The notes under the pieces: generated by a model
Seen by the model: the letters and a program-made list of their open reading frames with translations, nothing else
Told to the model about the DNA's origin: nothing
Databases searched by the model: none
Part shown: piece after piece, positions 38,029 to 46,110 of the stretch
Layout of the letters: each line of letters begins with the position of its first letter
Numbering within the stretch: position 1 is the stretch's first letter
Source of the DNA: Cognatishimia sp. MH4019
Lineage (GTDB): Bacteria > Pseudomonadota > Alphaproteobacteria > Rhodobacterales > Rhodobacteraceae
Length of the DNA stretch: 64,000 bases
Direction: 5' to 3'
Assembly (NCBI RefSeq): GCF_020177595.1
Contig: NZ_JAHTBL010000002.1
Location: 496,001-560,000 of the forward strand
Position numbers and translations under genes: made by a program

Positions 38029-39729
38029 GTGACCGTCGGGATCGTCATGCTTGTGCACACCTCGTTGCACCGGGCCGAACAGGTCGCGCGCCATTGGGCA
38101 GCCGCTGGGTGCCCTGTTGTGATCCATTGCGACAAGTTCGTGGATCGCCAGACTTATCAGACCTTTGTGCAAAACCTCGCAGATGTGGATGAGGTCTCTT
38201 TTTGCAAGACGCGGTATCGCTGCGAATGGGGCACCTGGGGCATTGTTGCCGCGTCGCAAGCCGCGTCGGAGCAATTGTTGCGCACCGATGACCAGATCAC
38301 CCATGTCTATCTGGCCTCGGGATCGTGCTTGCCGCTGCGCCCGGTGCAAGAGTTGATCGATTACCTTGCCGATCGCCCGCGCACCGATTTCATCGAATCC
38401 GCCACGACCGAGGATGTCCCTTGGACCGTTGGCGGCTTGGACGCGGAACGGTTCACGCTGAACTTCCCGTTTTCATGGAAAAAGCGGCGCTATTTCTTCG
38501 ACCGTTTTGTCGAGCTGCAGCGCAAGGTGGGCTACAAACGCAAAATCCCCGCCGGGATCGTGCCGCATATGGGATCGCAATGGTGGTGCCTGACACGGCA
38601 AACCCTCTCGGCGATCCTTCAAGACCCGGACCGCAGCATTTATGACGCCTATTTCAAGCGCGTCTGGATTCCGGATGAGAGCTATTTTCAAACGCTCTGC
38701 CGGATTTATTCGTCGAATGTGGAAAGCCGCTCTCTGACGCTGTCGAAGTTCGATTTCCAAGGCAAACCGCACATCTTTTACGACGACCATCTGCAGCTTT
38801 TGCGCCGTTCGGACTGTTTCGTTGCACGCAAAATCTGGTCCAAGGCAGATCGGCTTTATTCTGCGTTTCTGACCGATGCCGAAGGCGCGATGAAACGGAC
38901 GGAGCCGAACCCGGGCAAGATCGACCGTATCTTCGCCAAAGCCGTGGAGCGCCGGACCCGTGGCCGCGCTGGTCTTTACATGCAAAGCCGTCTGCCCAAT
39001 GAGGGCTGGGAAAACGGCGTGACCAGCGCGCCTTATTCGGTTTTCGAAGGCTTTGCCGAGCTTTTTGAGGATTTCGAGCCGTGGTTGACGCGTGCGTCGG
39101 GGGCCAGAGTGCACGGGCATCTCTTCGCCAAGGACAAGGTCGAGTTTGCCAATAACGAAGACAGTTACGCTGGCGCGCTTTATAACTCGGCCAAGGCGCG
39201 GGACTACCGGTTCAAGGCGTTTCTGACCAACCTGATCTGGAACACGCGCGGGGAGCGTCAGTGCTTTCAGTTTGGCCCTGATGACAATCAGGATGTCGAA
39301 TGGCTGCTTGCGAAAGACCCCAATGCGCAGATCTCGGTGATCACGGGGGCGTGGGCGGTCCCGCTCTTCAAGACGAACCGCAACTTCTCGGACTTGCGGT
39401 CAGAAGCGGCTCGGCTGCAGAAAATCGAAAGCCGTCACTTGGATGTGCTACGCTCGTATTACACCAAGGCGCGGGTGCGGATTTGGACGATGGCGGACTT
39501 TGTCGAAAGCCCGATGGAGCCGCTGCAGATGATCATTGACGAGATTGGCCCGAAGAACCTGCGCCGCTTGACAGAAGTTCCGCGGATGGTTGATCTGACG
39601 GGCTTTGGTCAGTTCCTGCAGAACCTGAAAAACCAAGGGATGCATCCGCATTTGATGGGTGACTTCCCGGTTGGCGATGATCCGGTGCAGCCCAAGGATC
39701 AGCCGCGCAAACCTTATCTGGTGCGATAA
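38029..39729 (+). CDS. Beta-1,6-N-acetylglucosaminyltransferase-like protein (GT14) with C-terminal extension
   Basis: The 566-residue product starts with GTG behind GAGGAGGG. Residues 1-260 resemble the Core-2/I-branching GT14 fold: VGIVMLVHTSLHRAEQVARH, HCDKFVDR, YLASGSCLPLRPVQELIDYL, GSQWWCLTR and PDESYFQTL, a series typical of the xylosyl/GlcNAc-transferase group. The remaining 300 residues form a second, unnamed domain known from Rhodobacterales (DUF5928-like) with YMQSRLPNEGWENG and RIWTMADFVESPMEPLQ. It lies between the GT2-like and sulfotransferase-like genes in a co-directional run. The linkage made is unknown. Confidence 0.8.
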   Translation: MTVGIVMLVHTSLHRAEQVARHWAAAGCPVVIHCDKFVDRQTYQTFVQNLADVDEVSFCKTRYRCEWGTWGIVAASQAASEQLLRTDDQITHVYLASGSCLPLRPVQELIDYLADRPRTDFIESATTEDVPWTVGGLDAERFTLNFPFSWKKRRYFFDRFVELQRKVGYKRKIPAGIVPHMGSQWWCLTRQTLSAILQDPDRSIYDAYFKRVWIPDESYFQTLCRIYSSNVESRSLTLSKFDFQGKPHIFYDDHLQLLRRSDCFVARKIWSKADRLYSAFLTDAEGAMKRTEPNPGKIDRIFAKAVERRTRGRAGLYMQSRLPNEGWENGVTSAPYSVFEGFAELFEDFEPWLTRASGARVHGHLFAKDKVEFANNEDSYAGALYNSAKARDYRFKAFLTNLIWNTRGERQCFQFGPDDNQDVEWLLAKDPNAQISVITGAWAVPLFKTNRNFSDLRSEAARLQKIESRHLDVLRSYYTKARVRIWTMADFVESPMEPLQMIIDEIGPKNLRRLTEVPRMVDLTGFGQFLQNLKNQGMHPHLMGDFPVGDDPVQPKDQPRKPYLVR

Positions 39730-39735
39730 CGCAAT

Positions 39736-41160
39736 ATGTCTCAAGACTTTGACTTTTTTGTCGTTTTCGCCGAGATGCGGACAGGCTCAAACTTTCTGGA
39801 AACCAACATTAACGAGTTTCCCGGCCTTGCCTGTTACGGCGAAGCCTTCAATCCGCATTTCATTTGCTACCCTAATAGGACCGATCTTTTCGGGGTCACG
39901 CAAGCGATGCGCGAAGGCGATCCGGCCTCGCTGATTGACGCGATGCGCAAGAATACCGACGGGCTTCCTGGCTTTCGGTTCTTTCACAATCACGACGGGC
40001 GGGTTCTGGAGCATGTCCTGCCCAATCCGCGCTGTGCCAAGATTATCCTGACGCGCAATCCGGTCGAAAGTTACGTCTCGTGGAAGATCGCGCAACAGAC
40101 CGGGCAGTGGAAACTGGCCGATATGAAGCACCAGAAATCCGCGCAGATTATGTTTGATGCGGATGAATTTGATCGGCACCTGACGGCCCTGCAGGCGTTT
40201 CAGGTGCAGTTGCTGAACACGTTGCAGATCACCGGGCAGACGGCTTTTTACCTGGCCTATGAGGACGTGCAGGACGTCAACGTCATGAACGGGCTCGCCG
40301 GGTTTTTGGGCGAGACGACGCAGTTGGACAGCCTGTCCAAGAAGCTCAAGAAGCAGAACCCTGCGCCTTTGTCCGAGAAAGTGAAAAACTTTGATGAGAT
40401 GCAACTCGCGCTGGGCAAGACGGATCATTTTGATCTTTCGCGCACGCCCAATTTCGAGACACGGCGCGGCCCTCAGGTGCCGAGTTTTCTGACGGCTGCG
40501 GAAGCTCCTTTGATGTATCTTCCCGTGCGCGGGGGGCCGGATCGCAAGGTGAAGGCGTGGATGGCGGCGCTGGACGGGGTAAAGCCCGGCGCGCTTCAGG
40601 GCAATTTTAACCAAAAGTCCCTGCGCCAGTGGAAGCGCCAGCATAACGGGCATCGCAGCTTTACCGTGGTCCAGCATCCGGTGGAGCGCGCCCATGTCGC
40701 CTTCTGCGAGAAAATCCTGAACGCGGGCAAAGGCTCTTTCAAAGAGATACGCAACACCTTGCGAAGGGTCTACAAGCTGCCGATTCCTGTAGGAGAGGTC
40801 GATGCCAGTTGGGATCGCCGCCAGCATCGCGAAGCGTTTTTGGCCTTTATCGCGTTTCTAAAGGGCAATCTGAACAACCAGACAGGCATTCGTGTCGATG
40901 GTTTCTGGGCCAGTCAGGCGCAATGCCTGCAAGGCTTCGCGCAATTTGCGCTGCCCGATGTCACGATCCGCGCGGATCGCATGGAAAATGGTCTGGCCTA
41001 TCTTGCCAGCGAGATCGGGTATGAAAGCCCGGCTCTTGTCGAGTTCGACAATGGTTACCCTATCCAGCTGGTCGACATCTACGATGACGCGATCGAGGCC
41101 GCCGTGCGCGATGTGTATCAGCGCGACTACATGACCTTTGGATTTGGCAGCTGGGCCTAG
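39736..41160 (+). CDS. Sulfotransferase-like protein with two sulfotransferase-type halves
   Basis: A 474-residue protein. The first half has a PAPS 5'-phosphosulfate loop (EMRTGSNFLETNINEF, residues 13-28) and a 3'-phosphate motif (LTRNPVESYVSWKIAQQ, 105-121), like Stf0/NodH sulfotransferases. The second half contains FTVVQHPVERAHVAFCEKIL (309-328), which looks like the 3'-phosphate motif of carbohydrate sulfotransferase family 2, but its PAPS loop is not obvious. Whether the second half is active is unclear. It would sulfate a glycan made by the neighbouring transferases. Its stop codon overlaps that of ptsN on the other strand within CCTAGG. Confidence 0.8.
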   Translation: MSQDFDFFVVFAEMRTGSNFLETNINEFPGLACYGEAFNPHFICYPNRTDLFGVTQAMREGDPASLIDAMRKNTDGLPGFRFFHNHDGRVLEHVLPNPRCAKIILTRNPVESYVSWKIAQQTGQWKLADMKHQKSAQIMFDADEFDRHLTALQAFQVQLLNTLQITGQTAFYLAYEDVQDVNVMNGLAGFLGETTQLDSLSKKLKKQNPAPLSEKVKNFDEMQLALGKTDHFDLSRTPNFETRRGPQVPSFLTAAEAPLMYLPVRGGPDRKVKAWMAALDGVKPGALQGNFNQKSLRQWKRQHNGHRSFTVVQHPVERAHVAFCEKILNAGKGSFKEIRNTLRRVYKLPIPVGEVDASWDRRQHREAFLAFIAFLKGNLNNQTGIRVDGFWASQAQCLQGFAQFALPDVTIRADRMENGLAYLASEIGYESPALVEFDNGYPIQLVDIYDDAIEAAVRDVYQRDYMTFGFGSWA

Positions 41161-41624
41161 GCGGCGCGGATCGCCGCCTGCGTTTCTGTGAGGATGGTGT
41201 AAAGCGTGTCAGAGCTGGGATTGGCCCGCAGCTTGGTGCAGAAATCCGTATTCCGGAGTGTCCGAGAGACCAAAGCAAGCGCTTTCAGATGTTCGACCCC
41301 TGAATCCTCGGGCGCAAACAGCGCAAAGATCAGATCGACGGGTTGGCGATCGACGGATTCATAATCCAGCGGCTTTTCGAGCAAGATGAACAGGCCCAGC
41401 ACATTGTCCAACCCGGCAAGCCGGGCGTGGGGAAGTGCAACGCCATGGCCCACACCTGTGGGGCCAAGGCTTTCACGCTCAAGCAAACGGTCCAGAACAA
41501 CGCCGCAGTCCAACCCGTAGGCAGACGCTGCTGTCTCGCTCAGATCTCGAAACAGGCGCTTTTTACTGGTGGCGCTACTGACGACCTTCACGGCCTCAGC
41601 TTTGAGAATCGTATCTAGTTCCAT
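41157..41624 (-). CDS. ptsN: PTS IIA-like nitrogen-regulatory protein PtsN
   Basis: The 155-residue EIIA-Ntr accepts phosphate from NPr and links nitrogen and potassium status to regulation. The phosphorylated His lies in GVGHGVALPHARLAGLDNVL; FALFAPEDSGVEHLKALALVSR is the second family motif. It is 33 bases downstream of hpf on the same strand, the usual hpf-ptsN pair. No sugar PTS genes are near, consistent with a regulatory role. Confidence 0.96.
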   Translation of the reverse strand: MELDTILKAEAVKVVSSATSKKRLFRDLSETAASAYGLDCGVVLDRLLERESLGPTGVGHGVALPHARLAGLDNVLGLFILLEKPLDYESVDRQPVDLIFALFAPEDSGVEHLKALALVSRTLRNTDFCTKLRANPSSDTLYTILTETQAAIRAA

Positions 41625-41657
41625 CTTGCCCAGCCCCCTTTGCTGGGTTTGGCGGCT

Positions 41658-42236
41658 TTACGCTTTCAAACTGCTCGGGTCAATCCAGCCGATGTTTCCA
41701 TCATCGCGCCGATAAACCACATTAACCGCATTATTTCCCTCGTTGCGGAACACAAGAACGGGCGCCTCCTGAAGCTCCATCTGCATCACGGCTTCACCGA
41801 CAGAAATCGAAGGGATTTTCGTTTCCATCTCGGCAATGATCATCGGCTGGAGCGATTCTGGTTCGGACCCGTCCGTGTCCTCACTTGACGCGAGGATATA
41901 CGAGGAAGCCTCCATAAGTTCAACCGGCTGGGCACGCTCGCGGTGATGATCTTTCAACCGGCGCTTGTACCGGCGCAGCTGCTTTTCCATCTTTGCGTTG
42001 CAGCTGTCAAAAGCCGCATAGATTTCAGTGGCATGGGCCTTGGCTTGTGCCGTTAGACCGGTCGACAAATGCACCGTGGCCTCACAGACAAACTCATGTG
42101 CGCTTTTGGAAAAAATGACATTCGCGTCTGTCGGTCGCTCTGCATATTTCGCAACGACGTCGCCCATTTCCTCTTTCACATGGGTTTGAAGGGCTGATCC
42201 GATGTCAATTTGTTTGCCGCTGATCTGGTATTGCAT
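41658..42236 (-). CDS. hpf: Long-form ribosome hibernation promoting factor
   Basis: A 192-residue protein. The N-terminal S30AE domain (1-105; MQYQISGKQIDIGSALQTHV and RRYKRRLKDHHRERA) binds the 30S decoding centre. The C-terminal domain (about 135-192, VGEAVMQMELQEAPVLVFRNE and YRRDDGNIGWIDPSSL) mediates 100S dimerisation, so this is the long form. It would inactivate ribosomes in stationary phase or starvation. It precedes ptsN. A 336-base gap separates it from lptB, and no rpoN gene lies between them. Confidence 0.96.
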   Translation of the reverse strand: MQYQISGKQIDIGSALQTHVKEEMGDVVAKYAERPTDANVIFSKSAHEFVCEATVHLSTGLTAQAKAHATEIYAAFDSCNAKMEKQLRRYKRRLKDHHRERAQPVELMEASSYILASSEDTDGSEPESLQPMIIAEMETKIPSISVGEAVMQMELQEAPVLVFRNEGNNAVNVVYRRDDGNIGWIDPSSLKA

Positions 42237-42572
42237 ACAAGCTCCGTAGTCGTTTTGAGACAGCTTTCCTCTGAGCCCGATAGGGGCCGTAAAAGAGTTA
42301 CAGCGTCGTTAATGGAGATGACGAAAGTGGTCGTGTGCGTAAGCTCAATCGGGCGCGTCTGCGTCCTGTTTGCCGTGAGGGCAGCGTTTGACATGCAACG
42401 ACTCTCATCCCTGTCAGTTGGCGCTATTGGGGGGGCATCTGTCAATCATTGTAATTTGAAAATGAGTGCTTAACCGGTTTCAATCCCTGGGCGAAGACTT
42501 GCGAACCGACTGATTGCAAACATCTTTCCGGACATCCCGGCAAGGACTTGCTGAGACCTGCGACAGATCGGA
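42237..42572. other. 336-base gap between lptB and hpf
   Basis: No convincing coding frame or RNA gene was found. The short frames on both strands (up to 89 codons) lack ribosome-binding sites and overlap hpf. A TTGACA hexamer on the minus strand at 42445-42440 has no matching -10 at normal spacing. This gap must hold the hpf promoter. In many other alphaproteobacteria rpoN occupies this position; here it is absent. Confidence 0.5.
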
Positions 42573-43337
42573 TCAAGAAATGCGGAAGCTCTCGCCCAAA
42601 TAGACCCGGCGGACATTCGCGTCCTCGACGACCTCTTTGGCGGTCCCGCTCATCAGAACCTTGCCGTCGTGCAAAATATAGGCGCGGTCCACGATTTCGA
42701 GCGTTTCACGGACGTTGTGATCGGTGATCAGCACACCAATCCCGCGCTTGGTCAGATCGGCCACCAATGCGCGGATATCGCCCACAGCAATCGGGTCGAC
42801 ACCCGCAAAGGGCTCGTCCAGAAGCAGGTAATTCGGGCGGGCGGCCAGGCAGCGCGCGATCTCGACCCGGCGACGCTGACCGCCGGACAGAACCAGCGCA
42901 GGTGCGCGACGCAGGTGTTCGATGCCAAACTCAGACAGCAGATCCTCAAGCCGGGTCTGGCGGGCCGGGCGGCTTTTCTCGGTAATCTCGAGGATGGACA
43001 TGATGTTGTCTTCGACGGTCATGCCCCGGAAAATCGACATTTCCTGTGGCAGATAGCCGATGCCCAATTGCGCGCGGCGATACATCGGCAGTGTTGTCAC
43101 ATCGCGCCCATCAATCGTCACCGATCCACCCTCGGGCGTGATCAGGCCCGCGATCGCATAAAAGCAAGTCGTCTTGCCCGACCCGTTCGGGCCCAGCAAC
43201 GCCACAACCTCGCCGCGGCCCAGCGTCATGCTCACATCGCGGATCACGGGGCGTTTGCGGTAGCTTTTCTGCAGGTTCTCGATGACAAGGCCCTGCATCT
43301 GCTCGCTCGCAACGCTCAGCGTCGGGGTCTCAGCCAT
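42573..43337 (-). CDS. lptB: LPS export ABC transporter ATP-binding protein LptB
   Basis: The 254-residue ATPase drives LPS transport from the inner membrane. Walker A GPNGSGKTTCFYAIAG, the LptB-specific IGYLPQEMSIFRGMTVEDNI, signature LSGGQRRRVEIARCLA and Walker B LLLDEPFAGVDPIAV are all present, as is the H-loop ITDHNVRETL. Start at 43337 overlaps the end of lptA by 8 bases; a longer start at 43364 is possible. Permease genes lptF/G are not in the window. It is the last gene of the minus-strand rnd-kdsD-lptC-lptA-lptB run. Confidence 0.96.
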   Translation of the reverse strand: MAETPTLSVASEQMQGLVIENLQKSYRKRPVIRDVSMTLGRGEVVALLGPNGSGKTTCFYAIAGLITPEGGSVTIDGRDVTTLPMYRRAQLGIGYLPQEMSIFRGMTVEDNIMSILEITEKSRPARQTRLEDLLSEFGIEHLRRAPALVLSGGQRRRVEIARCLAARPNYLLLDEPFAGVDPIAVGDIRALVADLTKRGIGVLITDHNVRETLEIVDRAYILHDGKVLMSGTAKEVVEDANVRRVYLGESFRIS

Positions 43338-43845
43338 CAGAGGGCGCGTCCTCGTCGTCATCATCGCCGGTCAGAATGGATTTCACACGGCCTTCGACGC
43401 GGGCTTCGCCAGTGTCCATATTCGCGCGCAAGCGGTCGCCGGAAACGGCGCTGCCGCCTTGGGTGACCAGCACATTGCCAACCATCACGACCATGCTGTC
43501 GGACAATGTGTAGACCGCCGTTTCGCCTTCGGCAGCTTCCGGCCCATTGATCAGTGTGACGCCATCCTTGGCCTCGACCCGCTCAATATCGCCACCACCT
43601 TCGGTGTAGAAAACCTTGACCCACGGCGCATAGAGGCGCATCGCGCCTTGCCCGACGATCACCTCTCCGGTGAAGATCGCCCAGCCTTCGTCCTGATTGA
43701 CCTCAAGTTGGTTGGAGGTGACCTCAATCGGTGCATCAGGGTCGTTTTCCAGACCCCCAAAATTGACTTGAGCGCCCTGCGCCAAAGCTCCTGTCGCCAC
43801 AAAGGCGAGCACAAATGCAAGATGGCTCAAACGCATGTCAGTCAT
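43330..43845 (-). CDS. lptA: LPS transport periplasmic protein LptA (OstA-like)
   Basis: A 171-residue periplasmic protein with leader MRLSHLAFVLAFVATGALAQ (a second ATG three codons in may be the real start). The OstA beta-jellyroll repeats are seen as PIEVTSNQLEVNQDEGWAIF, GEVIVGQGAMRLYAPWVKV and VMVGNVLVTQGGSAVSGDRL. LptA bridges the periplasm between LptC and LptDE. The Asp-rich tail (GDDDDEDAPSDG) is unusual. Order lptC-lptA-lptB is standard; the lptC to lptA gap is 9 bases. Confidence 0.92.
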   Translation of the reverse strand: MTDMRLSHLAFVLAFVATGALAQGAQVNFGGLENDPDAPIEVTSNQLEVNQDEGWAIFTGEVIVGQGAMRLYAPWVKVFYTEGGGDIERVEAKDGVTLINGPEAAEGETAVYTLSDSMVVMVGNVLVTQGGSAVSGDRLRANMDTGEARVEGRVKSILTGDDDDEDAPSDG

Positions 43846-43854
43846 AACCCCGAT

Positions 43855-44457
43855 TTAGTCGCCTTTGTATATCACCTTAACGTCGCCTTTGAAAACCATC
43901 AGCGTCGTGCCGTTCTCTTGCTGTGTCATCTCCATCCGGTCTGCGGAAAGATCACCGGCAGGTCCGGTTCCTTCGACGCGTCCGGTTGTCTCAAGGCGGG
44001 TGCTGTCGAGGGTGGTTTCCACCTCGTTCGTGAGCACGGTGTAGCCGTCAGAGGTTTGCACTTCGACGCCACCGGAAAGGGTCAAAAGCTCGGTATCATT
44101 ATCGATCACGCCGGCGGGCGCATTGATGTCGATCCGCACACCGCGCTCTGTCTCGATCTGGGCGCTCAGGTTGTCTGCATCGAACCGCGCGGGGTTGGTG
44201 ATGTCGGGCCGCGCGGCATCCGCGACAACCGTGATGGCAGAGCCATCGCCGGTCATGCCGGTATAGGTGGGCCGCCCCACGCGTTGCTCGCGCTTCAGTT
44301 CTTCAACCTCGGCTTCGGAAAACGGCAGGTTCGCCTCGGGGTCCACGGGGCGCGACAGCAGGAAAAGCGTCGACAACAGGCCAAGCGCGAAGAGCGGCAG
44401 GGCAATCTTCAGCCCTGCGACGGCACGCGAATATCCTTGGCCATGGGTGGTCATCAC
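43855..44457 (-). CDS. lptC: LPS export protein LptC
   Basis: A 200-residue bitopic protein with one membrane helix (about 12-33, LKIALPLFALGLLSTLFLLS) and a periplasmic beta-jellyroll: ITVVADAARPDITNPARFDAD, VRIDINAPAGVIDNDTELLTL and VEGTGPAGDLSADRMEM. Conservation of LptC is low in general, so identification leans on position between kdsD and lptA plus the topology. It overlaps kdsD by ATGA. Confidence 0.9.
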   Translation of the reverse strand: MMTTHGQGYSRAVAGLKIALPLFALGLLSTLFLLSRPVDPEANLPFSEAEVEELKREQRVGRPTYTGMTGDGSAITVVADAARPDITNPARFDADNLSAQIETERGVRIDINAPAGVIDNDTELLTLSGGVEVQTSDGYTVLTNEVETTLDSTRLETTGRVEGTGPAGDLSADRMEMTQQENGTTLMVFKGDVKVIYKGD

Positions 44458-45422
44458 GCCACGCCAGCGCGCAGGCAGTCATGGATGTGCAAGATGCCCA
44501 AAGGCATGTCGTTCCCCTCGGGATCGACAACGAACAAACACGTGATCTTGCGGTCATTCATAATTGCAACGGCTTCCTGGGCAAGCGCATCGGGGCTGAC
44601 AGTGCGGGGCGATCTTGTCATCACCTCGGCCGCCGTCAGATCGAGCAGCCCATCCATGTGACGGCGCAAGTCTCCGTCGGTTACGATGCCCACAAGATAG
44701 TCATTCTGATCCGTCACACCAACCACGCCAAAACCTTTTTGCGAGATTGTGAGAAGCGTATCGCTCATCGGGGCAGTCTGGTGGATCGTCGGGATCGCGT
44801 CGCCCTCATGCATCAGGTCGCGCACTTTCGCCAATTGCGCGCCCAGTTTGCCGCCCGGATGGAAGTCGCGGAAATTGGCAGGCGTGAACTGGCGATGCTC
44901 CATCAAGGCAACGGCCAGCGCGTCGCCCAAGGCCAGCGTCATCGTGGTCGAGGATGTGGGCACAACGCCGGTCCCGCAGGCTTCATCCGCTTTCGGCAGA
45001 ACAATCGCCACGTCGCATTGCTTGAGCAGCGTGCTATCCGCGCGGCTTGCCACGCCAATCATCGGAATGGAAAAGCGTCGCGTATGGGCGATGACATCGG
45101 CCAGTTCCGGCGTCTCGCCAGAGTTTGACAGCAGCAAAACCACATCGCCCTGCGCCATCATCCCCAGATCGCCGTGGCTTGCCTCGGCTGGATGCACAAA
45201 ATGCGCAGGCGTCCCGGTGGAGGCGAATGTCGCCGCAATCTTGCGCGCGATATGACCTGACTTGCCCATGCCCGACACAATGATGCGGCCGGGCGCGTTC
45301 AGGATCAGCTCAACCGCTTCGGCAAAGCCACCATTCAGGCTCTGTTCCAGCAGGGATAGCGCCTCTGCCTCGGTCTTGATGACGCGGCGGGCGGTGCTGA
45401 GCAGGGTGTCTGGGTCGGTCAT
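44454..45422 (-). CDS. kdsD: Arabinose-5-phosphate isomerase (KdsD/KpsF)
   Basis: The 322-residue enzyme converts ribulose-5-phosphate to arabinose-5-phosphate, the Kdo precursor. The SIS domain (about 40-180) has GRIIVSGMGKSGHIARKIAATF, FVHPAEASHGDLGM and LLSNSGETPEL; two CBS domains follow (about 205-320, VRDLMHEGDAIPTIHQ and VMTRSPRTVSPDALAQ). It belongs to the same operon as the LPS export genes. Together with kdsB at 31699 it gives Kdo supply steps in this window. Confidence 0.95.
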   Translation of the reverse strand: MTDPDTLLSTARRVIKTEAEALSLLEQSLNGGFAEAVELILNAPGRIIVSGMGKSGHIARKIAATFASTGTPAHFVHPAEASHGDLGMMAQGDVVLLLSNSGETPELADVIAHTRRFSIPMIGVASRADSTLLKQCDVAIVLPKADEACGTGVVPTSSTTMTLALGDALAVALMEHRQFTPANFRDFHPGGKLGAQLAKVRDLMHEGDAIPTIHQTAPMSDTLLTISQKGFGVVGVTDQNDYLVGIVTDGDLRRHMDGLLDLTAAEVMTRSPRTVSPDALAQEAVAIMNDRKITCLFVVDPEGNDMPLGILHIHDCLRAGVA

Positions 45423-45434
45423 GATCCGGGCCTG

Positions 45435-46046
45435 TCAGTGCGAGAAGATGTCGATCTCAGGCCATCCCTGAAGATCAAGCTGCGCGCGCATCGGCAAGAA
45501 GTCAAAACAGGCCTGCGCCATCTCGGTGCGCCCCTCACGGGCCAGCATCTCGTCCAGCTTCTCGCGTAGCTTATGCAGATAAAGAACGTCGGACGCCGCA
45601 TATGCGACCTGCGCATCCGTGAGTGCCTCGGCCCCCCAGTCGCTGGATTGCTGCTGTTTGGAGATATCCACCTCCAGCAGTTCCTGCAGCAGGTTCTTGA
45701 GCCCGTGCCGATCCGTATAGGTCCGCACAAGTTTCGAGGCGATCTTGGTGCAGTAGACCGGCGCGGTGACGGTCCCAAACGCATTCAGCATCGCCGCGAT
45801 ATCGAACCGCCCAAAGTGAAAGAGCTTGAGCACATCCGGGTTCGCCAGCATTCGGCAGAGGTTCGGCGCCTCGGTCTGCCCTTTGGCAACCTGCACCAAA
45901 TGCGCATCGCCATCGCCCCCCGACATCTGGATGACGCACAGCCTGTCGCGATGCGGGTTCAGCCCCATCGTCTCGCAGTCGATTGCGACGATTGGACCAA
46001 GGTCGAGGCCGTTGGGCAGGTCGTTCTGGTAGAGGTGGTTGGTCAT
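45435..46046 (-). CDS. rnd: Ribonuclease D-like 3'-5' exonuclease
   Basis: Start at 46046 (MTNHLYQNDLPNGLDL) gives 203 residues, a DEDD exonuclease without the HRDC domain of E. coli RNase D. Motifs: VAIDCETMGLNPHRDRL (Asp, Glu), LFHFGRFDIAAMLNAFG (Asp) and AQVAYAASDVLYLHKL (Tyr, Asp). The short form is normal in alphaproteobacteria upstream of kdsD. It lies 64 bases downstream of the large payload-candidate gene on the same strand with no clear terminator between. Confidence 0.92.
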   Translation of the reverse strand: MTNHLYQNDLPNGLDLGPIVAIDCETMGLNPHRDRLCVIQMSGGDGDAHLVQVAKGQTEAPNLCRMLANPDVLKLFHFGRFDIAAMLNAFGTVTAPVYCTKIASKLVRTYTDRHGLKNLLQELLEVDISKQQQSSDWGAEALTDAQVAYAASDVLYLHKLREKLDEMLAREGRTEMAQACFDFLPMRAQLDLQGWPEIDIFSH

Positions 46047-46110
46047 GTGGCTTCCACTTTGCGGTCTTGCGACGTGATACAGGGGTGCATGACAGCAAAG
46101 CAAGCGCGTC

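Noticed and set aside
38029-39729. Reading the C-terminal half of the GT14-like gene as a second glycosyltransferase
   Set aside because: No metal-binding DxD with a GT-A surround or GT-B motif could be found there.
42417-42445. Sigma-70 promoter for hpf from the TTGACA hexamer
   Set aside because: At 17-base spacing the -10 position reads GCCAAC, which does not resemble TATAAT.
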